NCBI GenBank assembly: GCA_963703355.1
Contig: OY969813.1
Coordinates: forward strand, 1,178,001-1,242,000
Direction: 5' to 3'
DNA length: 64,000 bases
DNA from: Puia sp963703355
Lineage (GTDB): Bacteria; Bacteroidota; Bacteroidia; Chitinophagales; Chitinophagaceae
Shown here: positions 17,031 to 26,545 of the stretch, piece by piece
Layout: each line of letters opens with the position of its first letter
How positions within the stretch are numbered: the first letter of the stretch is position 1
Notes under the pieces: generated by a model
Databases searched by the model: none
Told to the model about the DNA's origin: nothing
Seen by the model: only the letters and a program-made list of their open reading frames with translations
Position numbers and translations under genes: made by a program

Positions 17031-18296
17031 ATGCAGGAACAGGCATTAAGGGTTTTATGGTTTGCCAATACGCCGGGACTTAGCTCCCATCTGAGCAAAA
17101 AGCAGTCTACTGCAGGTGGTTGGATATCTTCTCTACAGGCAGAAGTTGAAAACACGGGAGAATGTATTTTGGCTTTTGCATTTTACAGTGATGAGGAATT
17201 GCCACCGTTTGATTATAATCGTACGAAATATTATCCCGTTCTGAGGCTTGGCCGGAATAAAATTTACCGACTGACGCAACGAATCCTCGGTAAAACTGAA
17301 TATAAAGAGAACCTTCTAAGGTTTTTACAAATCATCGAAGATTTCCAACCAGATATTATTCATGTACACGGTACGGAAAATTCATTCGGTCTGATTTCTG
17401 GTCATTTGTCTAAAATTCCTGTAGTTGTGAGTATTCAGGGTAACCTAACAGTTTATTTGAAAAAATATTTTTCTGGTCTATCCATGCCTTTTCTTCCTGA
17501 ACGTGTCCTGACCGGTAATCCTTTTTTGAAAATGGACTACCAGCAATTTACCAGAAGATCGTTTATTGAACGAGAAATAATGAAAAACGCGAAATATATT
17601 CTCGGAAGGACCGACTGGGATCGTAGAATCAGCTTAACCCAGGCACCTCTTGCGCGTTATTTTCATCAGGAAGAAATTATGCGTCCTTCATTTTATCAAA
17701 TAGATTGGAATGAATCTCCTCATCAAAAGACGGTGTTTCATACAACTACAAGCAATTCAATGTACAAGGGGTTTGAAACAATCATAGATACTGCTTTGCT
17801 GTTGAAAAATAATCATTTGGATTTTGAATGGACAATCGCAGGACTTAATGAGGAAGATCCCTTGGTACGCCTCATAAAAAAAAGCAGAAAAATTTCAAAG
17901 TTGTCGGATGTTCAGATTCGTGCGCTGGGGCTGATGCCGGAAAAAGCATTAGCAGTACATATGTCAAGGGCGAAAATTTATGTGCAGGTGTCCCATGCGG
18001 AAAATAGTCCTAACAGCGTTTGCGAAGCAATGCTACTCGGCATGCCGGTTATAGCAACAGCTGTAGGCGGAACTTTTTCACTCATCACCGATAATGAAAC
18101 CGGTATTCTTGTTCAGGATGGAGATGCTCACGCATTGGCAGGTGCTATAATCGAACTCATTAATGACCAGTCCAAATCAATTAGGCTTGCTGAAAGGGCA
18201 AAAAAAATAGCCAGAGAAAGACACCATCATCAAAAAGTAACCTCGCAATTGTTAAATAATTATCGATCCATTTTGAAACAACATGCTTCTGCTTAG
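17031..18296 (+). CDS. Glycosyltransferase family 4
   Basis: 421 aa GT-B fold enzyme. The acceptor half has ADxIHVHG-like text (DIIHVHGTENS), and the donor half has VSHAENSPNSVCEAMLLGMPVIATAVGG near 325-350 with the E-x7-E pattern of GT4, followed by GILVQDGD. It adds a sugar from a nucleotide-sugar donor to the growing lipid-linked repeat on the cytoplasmic face. The sugar is not predictable. Its 3' end overlaps the next gene by 14 bp, so the two are co-translated. Confidence 0.87.
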   Translation: MQEQALRVLWFANTPGLSSHLSKKQSTAGGWISSLQAEVENTGECILAFAFYSDEELPPFDYNRTKYYPVLRLGRNKIYRLTQRILGKTEYKENLLRFLQIIEDFQPDIIHVHGTENSFGLISGHLSKIPVVVSIQGNLTVYLKKYFSGLSMPFLPERVLTGNPFLKMDYQQFTRRSFIEREIMKNAKYILGRTDWDRRISLTQAPLARYFHQEEIMRPSFYQIDWNESPHQKTVFHTTTSNSMYKGFETIIDTALLLKNNHLDFEWTIAGLNEEDPLVRLIKKSRKISKLSDVQIRALGLMPEKALAVHMSRAKIYVQVSHAENSPNSVCEAMLLGMPVIATAVGGTFSLITDNETGILVQDGDAHALAGAIIELINDQSKSIRLAERAKKIARERHHHQKVTSQLLNNYRSILKQHASA

Positions 18297-19557
18297 TCCC
18301 TCATTTAAACCGGGTAACACACCGGATTACAAGAAAATAACGCTGGACTATTTAATATTCCTGCTTTTTTTCTTTTATAGCGCCGGTCTCACCGAGTTTT
18401 CCAATATTGATGCCAGTCTGGTTATCATGTCGGGTTTGGGATTTCTCTATATGCACTTTTCAAAGCAGGAAAAGATAGATCCTATCTTCTGGTATGTTTT
18501 GATATACTGGATATTTATCAATTTTCTATCCTGGGTGTTCGTCGGCTCGGAAAAATTTAGTTTTTTTACTCTCGGCGGAAGCGTATTTAAGCTATTTATA
18601 GGTTATGTCTTTATGAAACTTTACAAAGAAAAATTCATAATCTGGTTTGAACAGACCGTATTTTTCCTGGCAGTCGTTTCCTTATTATTTTTTGCTGTTC
18701 AGCTCATGAATCCGGATATTTTTTCAAGAATACCCTTTAATCTGATTGATCAAAAACGTGGGGCGGAGGGTCACTGGTATGGCATTATCTTCCATTATTC
18801 AAGTTGGCACCCCTCTCAAAATTCAGGATTTGCAGGAGAGCCTGGTGGTTTCGGATATTATATTGGGCTTGCCATGATTTTTAATCTTATTCTGAACCGG
18901 GGAGCTATAAACCGGAGATTTATCATTTTGGCATTTGTCGGATTGACTACTTTATCAACCAACTTTTACCTGAGTCTGGTATTATTTGGAATTTATTTTA
19001 TTTACAGATCTTCCCTTTTTGTCAAACTCATCTCTATAGCATTATTTATTCCGTTTATCTTAATTGTCTACAGCCTGCCATTTGTAGGCGAAAAACTTTC
19101 GCAATACTTTGATGAAACAAAACAATTTTCGGAATCGACGATCGTTAAACGCACCCGAATAAACAGAACCAGTATGTTCGTTAATGATATCCGGGACTTG
19201 GAAAAATATCCTTTGGGAAGAGGGATCAATGAAACAGGCTTGAAGACAAATATTTACGGGGAAATATTTGAAGGAACAAATGATTTTTCAAGGATCGCGG
19301 TAAAATACGGAATCTTCGGGCTCATTTTCTTTTTATTTGTTTATTTCAGAACGTTTCGGAAAATAAGTCTGGGTTTAAAAGGAAGTTCATTTTTTGTGCT
19401 GATCATGTGTATGTATATCGCAGCGAATTCACTAGAGCGGGATTATTTTGCACTTAATCTGTTCTGGTTATTTTATATAGTAAAAGAAGAAAATTTGGAG
19501 CGAATTTTTGGTGAATATTATATGGCAGAGGAAAATAATCATTTGGTGATCGCGTGA
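18283..19557 (+). CDS. O-antigen/exopolysaccharide polymerase (Wzy-like)
   Basis: 424-aa inner-membrane protein with about 10-11 hydrophobic segments and a large periplasmic loop in the middle (about 145-195, containing PSQNSGFAGEPGGFGYY). Such a loop and sparse conservation are typical of Wzy/O-antigen-ligase proteins, and the locus otherwise lacks a polymerase. It would join repeat units in the periplasm. An O-antigen ligase role is the alternative. Overlaps both neighbours (14 bp upstream, 4 bp downstream). Confidence 0.72.
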   Translation: MLLLSPSFKPGNTPDYKKITLDYLIFLLFFFYSAGLTEFSNIDASLVIMSGLGFLYMHFSKQEKIDPIFWYVLIYWIFINFLSWVFVGSEKFSFFTLGGSVFKLFIGYVFMKLYKEKFIIWFEQTVFFLAVVSLLFFAVQLMNPDIFSRIPFNLIDQKRGAEGHWYGIIFHYSSWHPSQNSGFAGEPGGFGYYIGLAMIFNLILNRGAINRRFIILAFVGLTTLSTNFYLSLVLFGIYFIYRSSLFVKLISIALFIPFILIVYSLPFVGEKLSQYFDETKQFSESTIVKRTRINRTSMFVNDIRDLEKYPLGRGINETGLKTNIYGEIFEGTNDFSRIAVKYGIFGLIFFLFVYFRTFRKISLGLKGSSFFVLIMCMYIAANSLERDYFALNLFWLFYIVKEENLERIFGEYYMAEENNHLVIA

Positions 19558-20174
19558 AAAAGTTCATATATTATTTCACGCATAAATACAAGGGCTTTTT
19601 CAATACGATGGATATAATCCGGCGTGAATTTCGTGCCCTCATAGGTCACTGGTATTTTAGTCTGGCCAAATGGAGAGGTGTTAGGTTTCTTGGTTCCTGT
19701 AAATTTATCGGTCGTCCACATTTTAAGATGCATCCGAATACTCAAATCATCATTGGCAATAATTGCGAATTTCTTTCAGGCCATACTGATAATCTGATTG
19801 GCATTAACAGACCCTGTTTAATCTCTGCTTTTAACGCTGGCACTCAAATAAAAATCGGGGAGAACTCTGGTTTTAGCGGAACGGTAGTTGCTGCTTTTAC
19901 CGGCATCACTATCGGACGATCCGTTAAATGTGGCGCCAACACTTTAATTACTGATTCTAATTGGCATGAGGATGATCTCAGGAGTGGAAGTCCAAAACCG
20001 GTTATAATTGGTGATAATGTATGGCTGGGAGTGAATACGGTTGTGTTAAAAGGAGTTGAAATTGGAGCAAATAGTTTGATCGGTGCAAACAGTGTGGTTA
20101 CCAGGAATATACCTGCTAACGTGATCGCTGCAGGCAATCCCTGTAAAGTCATCAGAGAGATCAGTTATCTATAG
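19554..20174 (+). CDS. Hexapeptide-repeat acyltransferase (left-handed beta-helix)
   Basis: 206 aa. Start is GTG at 19554, overlapping the previous stop (GTGA). The central part is built from hexapeptide repeats (IIIGNNCEF, IKIGENSGF, ITIGRSVKCG, VIIGDNVWLGVN, VLKGVEIGANSLIGANSVV) ending AAGNPCKVIREI, the classic end of maltose/serine acetyltransferase-type enzymes. The candidate catalytic His is in DSNWHED. Probably acetylates a sugar of the repeat unit in the cytoplasm from acetyl-CoA. Confidence 0.85.
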   Translation: MKKFIYYFTHKYKGFFNTMDIIRREFRALIGHWYFSLAKWRGVRFLGSCKFIGRPHFKMHPNTQIIIGNNCEFLSGHTDNLIGINRPCLISAFNAGTQIKIGENSGFSGTVVAAFTGITIGRSVKCGANTLITDSNWHEDDLRSGSPKPVIIGDNVWLGVNTVVLKGVEIGANSLIGANSVVTRNIPANVIAAGNPCKVIREISYL

Positions 20175-20180
20175 TTCATT

Positions 20181-21371
20181 ATGATTAAAGTGAATTGTCT
20201 TTGCGATGGAATCAGTTTTCCTTATGGTGAGGCAACTAATCAACGAATCATTATGATAGGAAAAGCTATCGTAGACAAAGGCGGCTCATACTGCGTATTT
20301 GTAAATTGCATGCGACCGAGAAATCCCTTAAATAAAGAAAGGCATGGCCGTTACGGTAATATACCATATTATCATCTGAACAGGTCTCTTGTGATTGGGC
20401 GGCCGAAATGGAAAAATGCCATAGACTATTATTTCGTTGGCTTTTATAATACGTCAAAACTGATAAGATCCTGGCGAAATGATAAACAGCAGCTTATTTA
20501 CCTGTATTCACAGGGTTCTTTGTACAACGCTTTCGTTTCATTTTTGGGTTTTGTTTATAAAGTTCCAATAATTCAGGAAGTAAACGAATGGCGCGATGAC
20601 TTAGGAAAAGCCAGCCTTAAAAGTTTTATATACAAATCGGTCATGTTTAAATGGGCAAAAGGAGCGATTTCCATTTCGGATAACATCACTCAAAAAATCA
20701 GTCAATATAAACCAGCTACAGGTGATATGAGGATTATCCAAATTCCGATTTTAGCTGACAGACTCGAATGGCCGGAAAATATAAAACCAACGGAAAAAAC
20801 TTTTGTCTGGTGTGGACAACTGGACGGCTATTTTAAGGACGTAATTCTGATTATGCGCGCATTTGAAAAATTCAACACTTTATTCCCAGGATTTAAACTT
20901 ATCATTTGCGGAAAATACAAATCTTCTACGGGATTCATTATTGAGGAAGTCATGCATAACCTGAAACTGAATAAAGATTCCGTTATGTTGACCGGATTCA
21001 TTTCCGACGAACGGCTCCACGAATATTGCCAAAAAGCCACAGCGTTGATTTCTCCATTGTGGAACGACCAGCAGTCTCTCGCCAGATTCCCGACAAAAAT
21101 TGCAAGTTATCTATTTGCCGCAAGACCGGTGCTTACGTGTGGCGTTGGTGAAACTGGAAAATATCTTAAAGATCGTGAAAATGCCCTTTTTTTCGTCCCC
21201 GGTGACGAATTGGGATTGTCCCGTCTAATGGAAATTTGTGCACGTGACGAATCACTTGCAACCCGGATAGGTAAAGCGGGATATTTTTTAGCATCAAATG
21301 CTTTTGATTTTAGAATATATTCTGAAAAACTAAGTGATCTTTTTGAATTGTCAGTAACCTGTAGAAATTAA
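20181..21371 (+). CDS. Glycosyltransferase (GT4-like)
   Basis: 396 aa. The N-terminal half starts ISFPYGEATNQRIIMIGKA, as in GT4 proteins with an acceptor loop, and contains PIIQEVNEWR. The C-terminal half holds FVWCGQLDGY, LIICGKYKSS and ALISPLWNDQQSLARFPTKIASYL, with AARPVLTCGVGE. Lys rather than the more usual Glu occurs at the donor motif (FPTKIASYLFA), a pattern shared by some GT4 subgroups. Acts in repeat-unit assembly. 6 bp after the acyltransferase. Confidence 0.8.
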   Translation: MIKVNCLCDGISFPYGEATNQRIIMIGKAIVDKGGSYCVFVNCMRPRNPLNKERHGRYGNIPYYHLNRSLVIGRPKWKNAIDYYFVGFYNTSKLIRSWRNDKQQLIYLYSQGSLYNAFVSFLGFVYKVPIIQEVNEWRDDLGKASLKSFIYKSVMFKWAKGAISISDNITQKISQYKPATGDMRIIQIPILADRLEWPENIKPTEKTFVWCGQLDGYFKDVILIMRAFEKFNTLFPGFKLIICGKYKSSTGFIIEEVMHNLKLNKDSVMLTGFISDERLHEYCQKATALISPLWNDQQSLARFPTKIASYLFAARPVLTCGVGETGKYLKDRENALFFVPGDELGLSRLMEICARDESLATRIGKAGYFLASNAFDFRIYSEKLSDLFELSVTCRN

Positions 21372-21392
21372 CGTTGAACACAATCTGTAATA

Positions 21393-22592
21393 ATGAAAAT
21401 TCTATTTATTGAAGCCTGCAATTACGTCGATTTTCCCATTGGCGGACAACTAAGTTTCGCAGAGCAAATTGTAAAATGTTTTGATGATGAACTGTACCTG
21501 GTTGGGATATCTACTGATAAAACACCGATCGGAAAATGGGTAAAGAAATCATTCAACGGCATTAGCTATAACTATTTTGCGCTGCATCGGGCAAAAAAAA
21601 TGACAGGAAAACCACTTATTCCGAGGCGGTTTTCGACGTATTATCACTTGAAGAAATACAAAAAAGAAATTTTGAAATTTCAATTTGATTATTCTTTGTG
21701 CTGTGCTCCCGAGGTACTGATTGCGATCAGGGACTGGGGCTTAAAACATCTGACCTACAATTTCTCAGGTATTGAGAATCCATTGAATGCCAGCAGGTAC
21801 TGGTATGGCAAACTCATCAAAAATATATACGATCCAGTTTTTTATCCTGCTTTAAAAAGAGCTGAATTTGTTTTGGCCGCTGCCGACCGGAAAAACATAG
21901 AAAAGGTAACTGAAAACAGCAAGGGCATCATAAAAAAAGATTCGGTTATTCAGTTTCCCACGCGGATTGACATGCATATTTTCAGATATAGAAATAAACT
22001 TGAAATGCGGCGGAAATTAAATATTCCGATAAATACTACATTGATCGTTTCTACCTGTAGATTGCACTGGATTAAAGGCTGGAAACTGAAGCTGGAGGCC
22101 TACGCCGAATATGTGAAAAGCAATCCCAACAGCATTTATTATATGTTGGGAGATGGCGCATCCCGTACAGAAGTCGAATCATTTATAGCATCCGCAAGGC
22201 TTTCCGATCATGTTAAGCTGCTAGGCTTCAAACAACCGGAAATGCTTTCAAAATATCTGAATGCAGCCGATCTTTTTATGCTGGGATCATTTCCGAATGG
22301 CGAAGGATGGTCCACTTCTCTACTTGAAGCTAAAGGATCCTGTGTTCCGCTTTGTGTAACCAATTTTTCAAGTGCAAAAGACATTGTAGACGAAGGAATT
22401 GACGGTTATGTTCTGGAATCAAGGGACCCTATTGCGTTTGCAGAAAATATGAAGAAAGCACTGGCGCTTAAAATTGATCCTGTTGAACAGGAGAATAGAA
22501 TGCAACGTTACTCAGCCAGCCGTTTGAAGGAAGATCTGTTTAAGATATGGAAGATTAAATATGGTGTGGAATATTTACAAAAAACGGTATAG
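21393..22592 (+). CDS. Glycosyltransferase family 4
   Basis: 399 aa GT-B enzyme. The N-terminus MKILFIEACNYVDFPIGGQL has a glycine-rich acceptor loop. The donor domain shows VSTCRLHWIKGWKLKLEA, MLGDGASRTEVESF, LLGFKQPEMLSKYLNAADLFMLGSFPNGEGWSTSLLEA with the family E-x7-E, and DIVDEGIDGYVLES. Cytoplasmic, membrane-associated; donor and acceptor unknown. Spaced 21 bp from the preceding gene, in the same operon. Confidence 0.87.
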   Translation: MKILFIEACNYVDFPIGGQLSFAEQIVKCFDDELYLVGISTDKTPIGKWVKKSFNGISYNYFALHRAKKMTGKPLIPRRFSTYYHLKKYKKEILKFQFDYSLCCAPEVLIAIRDWGLKHLTYNFSGIENPLNASRYWYGKLIKNIYDPVFYPALKRAEFVLAAADRKNIEKVTENSKGIIKKDSVIQFPTRIDMHIFRYRNKLEMRRKLNIPINTTLIVSTCRLHWIKGWKLKLEAYAEYVKSNPNSIYYMLGDGASRTEVESFIASARLSDHVKLLGFKQPEMLSKYLNAADLFMLGSFPNGEGWSTSLLEAKGSCVPLCVTNFSSAKDIVDEGIDGYVLESRDPIAFAENMKKALALKIDPVEQENRMQRYSASRLKEDLFKIWKIKYGVEYLQKTV

Positions 22593-22597
22593 TTTCT

Positions 22598-23722
22598 TTG
22601 CATAAAGTACTTTTCATTTTGAAAGTTCCACCGCCTGTTCACGGTTCAACACTGATGAACTTACAGGTGCTGCAATCCAAGTCAATCCAGGAACACTTTA
22701 GTGTCCATTATTTTCCACTCTCACTGAGCCGTGAGGTATCGCAGATTGGGAAATTTTCATGGCAAAAACTCAGCAAGACAGTTTCCGATTATTTCAAATT
22801 GTGGAGGACCATGAAAGAATTTCGTCCCGCCATTGTTTATTTTGCAGTTTCACCATCGGGATTCGCACTATTCAAAGATTTTATTTTTTACCGGATCGTG
22901 CGATTTTTTAAAACGCCGGTGATTTTTCATCATCATGGTAAAGGTGTTAAACTTCATGGAGGTCGAAATAAAGTATACGACAAGATCTACAGAAATATGT
23001 TCCTGAATAACGACCATATCTGTTTGTCGAAAGAAGGTGCCGCAGATCTGGAACCTTATATCGACAGGCCTGCATATATTGTTCCAAACGGCATCCCTGA
23101 TAATGCCGGAATGAGTGAAAAAATATTAAAAACGAATAATCCCAACCGCATACTATTCCTGTCAAATTTCATGATCAGCAAAGGAATTATTGACGTCATA
23201 GATGCATGTAAAATACTCAATGAAAATAAAGTTTCATTTGAACTATGGCTCGTAGGCAAATCATACGATGTTTCTGAAGAAGAATTGTCAGAACGTATCA
23301 ATCAGTTTAACCTTAACGAAAAAGTAAAAATTATCGGACCAAAATATAATGATGATAAATACGAAATTTTAAGAGCCTGCGATTTTTTTGTCTTTCCAAC
23401 CAAATATGACAAAGAATCTTTTCCTCTGGTAATTCTTGAAGCTTTTCAATTCAGCTTACCCGTAATCAGCAGTTTTGAAGGCGCAATTCCCAGTATGATT
23501 TGTCAGGATACCGATGGATTCCTTGTAAAGAAAAATGATATTGTCATGCTGGCAGAGAAAATGAAAGTGCTCATTGAAAATCCGGAGAAGACTCGGATTA
23601 TGGGTCAGAAAGCAAGAAAAAAATTTGAAACACTTTATACCCTTTCCCGGTTTGAGCAACATGTAAAGGAATCCATTATTCAGTGTTTAACGAAAACATC
23701 AAAACAAGGGAAAATAGCCTGA
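22598..23722 (+). CDS. Glycosyltransferase family 4
   Basis: 374 aa. It most likely starts at TTG 22598, because the frame then opens with HKVLFILKVPPPVHGSTL, the conserved start of a GT4 group in polysaccharide loci; the next Met (in GSTLMN) would cut into that motif. The donor site reads FVFPTKYDKESFPLVILEAFQ, with VISSFEGAIPSMI. Follows the previous gene by 5 bp and overlaps the next start by 1 bp. Confidence 0.84.
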   Translation: MHKVLFILKVPPPVHGSTLMNLQVLQSKSIQEHFSVHYFPLSLSREVSQIGKFSWQKLSKTVSDYFKLWRTMKEFRPAIVYFAVSPSGFALFKDFIFYRIVRFFKTPVIFHHHGKGVKLHGGRNKVYDKIYRNMFLNNDHICLSKEGAADLEPYIDRPAYIVPNGIPDNAGMSEKILKTNNPNRILFLSNFMISKGIIDVIDACKILNENKVSFELWLVGKSYDVSEEELSERINQFNLNEKVKIIGPKYNDDKYEILRACDFFVFPTKYDKESFPLVILEAFQFSLPVISSFEGAIPSMICQDTDGFLVKKNDIVMLAEKMKVLIENPEKTRIMGQKARKKFETLYTLSRFEQHVKESIIQCLTKTSKQGKIA

Positions 23723-24291
23723 TGAATTTCATCCGGAAAATATTTTTCTTTTTTGACAGCATGATGAATTTTTTCCTCCTGCGTTTCAACCATGTCAAAT
23801 ACGGCAAATTAGAGATTTTCGGAATGCTTATCATTAACAATAAGGGAAATCTTCATATTGGTGATCAGGCCAGGATTAATTCTTCCAAATTTAAAAATAT
23901 AATCGGGGGTGATACCCGCAGCTCAATAATAGTTAAAAAGGGAGCTTCTTTGCAGATTGGACATGATTTCCGGATGAGCAATTCGGCTATTTATTGTGCA
24001 GAACAAATAACAATAGGTGATTTTGTAATGATTGGGGGCAGTTGCAAAATATGGGACACGGATTTTCATCCTCTGGACCCTGAACTACGCATGAAGAACC
24101 CCAATGAAAATTATCAAACCAGATCAATATCCATTGGAAATAATGTATTTATTGGAGCAAATACCATAGTCCTGAAGGGAGTAAATATCGGTAATAATGT
24201 TATAATAGGTGCCGGCAGTGTCGTAGCCAGAGATATTCCCCAGGGAGAAGTATGGGCAGGTAACCCGGCTAAGTATTTAAGAAATATTTGA
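23722..24291 (+). CDS. Hexapeptide-repeat acyltransferase
   Basis: 189 aa with the ATG at 23722 (TGATG overlap with the preceding stop); a longer frame from a GTG at 23683 lies inside the neighbour and is less likely. The left-handed beta-helix repeats are clear: LHIGDQARIN, LQIGHDFRMSN, ITIGDFVMIGG, ISIGNNVFIGAN, VLKGVNIGNNVIIGAGSVV, then WAGNPAKYLRNI. The likely catalytic His is in DTDFHPLD. A second sugar O- or N-acyltransferase of the locus, about 35% alike by eye to the one at 19554. Confidence 0.85.
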   Translation: MNFIRKIFFFFDSMMNFFLLRFNHVKYGKLEIFGMLIINNKGNLHIGDQARINSSKFKNIIGGDTRSSIIVKKGASLQIGHDFRMSNSAIYCAEQITIGDFVMIGGSCKIWDTDFHPLDPELRMKNPNENYQTRSISIGNNVFIGANTIVLKGVNIGNNVIIGAGSVVARDIPQGEVWAGNPAKYLRNI

Positions 24292-24295
24292 GTTC

Positions 24296-25033
24296 ATGAA
24301 CACGGGATTGAGATTCGATTATTTTGGAGTTAAAATTAATGCCACGAACCCTGCGGAAACAATAGCTTTTTTGTTGAATTACAATTATTCAAATCCAAAC
24401 TATATATTGTTTCCGGATAGTTCAGTAGTAGCTTCGGCACAACGGGATCCTGCTCTCACGAATATCCTATCCAATTCCTTACTCACACTTCCTGATGGAC
24501 TACCCTCGGCATTGTATGCCCGAAGTAAGGGATATAACAATGTAGAAACCGTATCCGGCTATCGTCTTTGTATCGAGATGTTGAATTCTAAAAAAACACA
24601 CTATTTTTTAGGTGGTTCAACAGAAATACTTGACAAAATAAAAAAAAACATTCAAATCAAATTCCCCAACGCAAAAATTTTAGGTTTCCAAGCTTTACCA
24701 GTTTACGATTTGGAACAAGTAAGGCAGGAACTGGTACTGAAAGATGAAATTAATAAAATAAATCTATTAAAACCTGATCTGATCTGGGTAGGTATCAGTA
24801 GCCCAAAACAGGATTTTTTGCTAAATAATCATGCAAGATTTCTTACACATGGCCTTCTGCTGGGCGTTGGGGGCGTTTTTGATTATTTGGCGGAAACACA
24901 AAAGAAAAGCCCGGAATGGGTGAAAAAAATAGGCCTCCGCTGGTTGTGGAGACTCGCCAAAGAACCAAAAAGACTGGGCCCGAAGTACCTGTCGGTAATC
25001 AAGTTTTATTTATCCAAGGCATTTAAACAATAA
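24296..25033 (+). CDS. WecG/TagA/CpsF family glycosyltransferase (GT26)
   Basis: 245 aa. Signatures: LTLPDGLPSALYA near 65, HYFLGGSTEILDKI, PDLIWVGISSPKQD near 165 and GVGGVFDYLAETQKKSPEW followed by GLRWLWRLAKEPKR at 200-225. GT26 enzymes add ManNAc(A) or glucuronic-type sugars to a lipid-linked acceptor on the cytoplasmic face, often as the second sugar after the initiating transferase. The next gene encodes that initiating enzyme. 4 bp separate it from the acyltransferase. Confidence 0.9.
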   Translation: MNTGLRFDYFGVKINATNPAETIAFLLNYNYSNPNYILFPDSSVVASAQRDPALTNILSNSLLTLPDGLPSALYARSKGYNNVETVSGYRLCIEMLNSKKTHYFLGGSTEILDKIKKNIQIKFPNAKILGFQALPVYDLEQVRQELVLKDEINKINLLKPDLIWVGISSPKQDFLLNNHARFLTHGLLLGVGGVFDYLAETQKKSPEWVKKIGLRWLWRLAKEPKRLGPKYLSVIKFYLSKAFKQ

Positions 25034-25065
25034 CATACTACAGGCAGTCATAGTACCACTGAAAT

Positions 25066-26436
25066 ATGAGAACCCGATTACGCATACTCTTACAACTAAT
25101 AATAGACCTTACTCTATTGAATATCTCCATTCAGCTGGTAGTTCTTCTGAGCGGTTTTAGCATTACCGGGTTTCTGACTCATCATGTTAAACTTTTTCTA
25201 TTGCTAAATACAGCGTGGATAATCAGTTATACTATTTATGTTGATGATCTTACGTATACCCAGTCGAAAATCCAATATCTCATTGGAAAAATGGGAAAGA
25301 CTTTTATCCTTTTCATAGCTCTGGTTTCTGCAACACAATTAGCTTTAAGCAGGTATAACTATCCATATGTTTATCAGCTTTGGATTTTCCTTATATTCTT
25401 TTTGATAAAGCTTACTGCCGATCTCGGACTTTTCTTTTTTTCGCCTGTCAAGAACGGACCAAATATGCGTTCAGCAATAATCATTGGCAATAACCCGATT
25501 GGCAATGAAGTTTTTCAATATTTTTTGAAAAATACACACTTGGGTCTTAATCCAATTGGGATACTGGATATGTTTCCAGAATACAGGAAAAACCATCTGG
25601 TGATTGGAAGTTTTCATCAGTTTCAGAAAATCTATGATGAACATCAATTTCAGGACGTGGTAATCGCTTTACCACTTAGAGAAATGGAAACAATCAAAAA
25701 AATAATAGACGTAGCTGAAAGAAATGGAGTAAGACCCCATATAGCGCCCAACTATTTTGGGATTATAAATCGTGTTTTCCAGGTTAAAGTCCTGGGTAAT
25801 ATTCCCCTGCTCACTTACCGTAATCTACCGCTGGATCGATACCCGAACAGATTCTGGAAAAGAGCTTTCGATCTGACTTTTGCTTTCTTTGCGCTGCTGA
25901 TTTTTTCACCTCTATTGTTGATAATTGCGTTGGCGATTAAATTAGAAAGTCCAGGGCCGGTATTTTATCGTCCCATGAGACTTGGTGTGAACAACAAACC
26001 TTTCAAACTTTTCAAATTCAGGTCGATGAAGAATGATAACGGAGGGGAGAAAAAAGACATGTCTACTGTTAAAGGAGACAGCAGGTTCACGCGTATAGGC
26101 AAAATAATTAGAAAATTTAATCTGGATGAATTTCCTCAAATGATTAATGTACTACAAAACGAAATGTCGATCGTCGGACCCAGACCACACAGAATCAGCC
26201 TTAATAAAACGCTGGAAGGGAAAATCAAAGCCTACCGGGTTCGTCATTTGGTAAAACCCGGCATTTCCGGTTGGGCACAGGTAAATGGGTTCAGAGGGCC
26301 GATGGAAACAAGAATTCAAACTTCAGGTAGGGTGTTACATGATCTCTGGTATCTGGAAAACTGGAGTTTCCCTCTTGACATTTACATTATCTTCCTGACC
26401 GTCTTTAGTAAAAAAGCTTATAAGAATGCCTTTTAA
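25066..26436 (+). CDS. Undecaprenyl-phosphate glycosylphosphotransferase (WcaJ-like)
   Basis: 456 aa with four N-terminal membrane segments, a CoA-binding-like domain (about 130-240, ending in AERNGVRPHIAP), a fifth membrane segment (FDLTFAFFALLIFSPLLL) and the bacterial sugar-transferase domain. Conserved pieces include ESPGPVFYRPMRLG, LFKFRSMK, DEFPQMINVL, MSIVGPRPHR and KPGISGWAQVNGFRG. It starts the repeat unit by moving a hexose-1-phosphate onto undecaprenyl phosphate. It is the committing enzyme of the locus. Confidence 0.93.
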   Translation: MRTRLRILLQLIIDLTLLNISIQLVVLLSGFSITGFLTHHVKLFLLLNTAWIISYTIYVDDLTYTQSKIQYLIGKMGKTFILFIALVSATQLALSRYNYPYVYQLWIFLIFFLIKLTADLGLFFFSPVKNGPNMRSAIIIGNNPIGNEVFQYFLKNTHLGLNPIGILDMFPEYRKNHLVIGSFHQFQKIYDEHQFQDVVIALPLREMETIKKIIDVAERNGVRPHIAPNYFGIINRVFQVKVLGNIPLLTYRNLPLDRYPNRFWKRAFDLTFAFFALLIFSPLLLIIALAIKLESPGPVFYRPMRLGVNNKPFKLFKFRSMKNDNGGEKKDMSTVKGDSRFTRIGKIIRKFNLDEFPQMINVLQNEMSIVGPRPHRISLNKTLEGKIKAYRVRHLVKPGISGWAQVNGFRGPMETRIQTSGRVLHDLWYLENWSFPLDIYIIFLTVFSKKAYKNAF

Positions 26437-26545
26437 AGTCGAATATTTTATATTAATTTAACGCTCCTCTCTCCTTCGCAAAGCCGAATTTCTTCTTTTA
26501 TAATTTCAAAGAACCAATAATAAGATATTAAACCAATCACCGTAT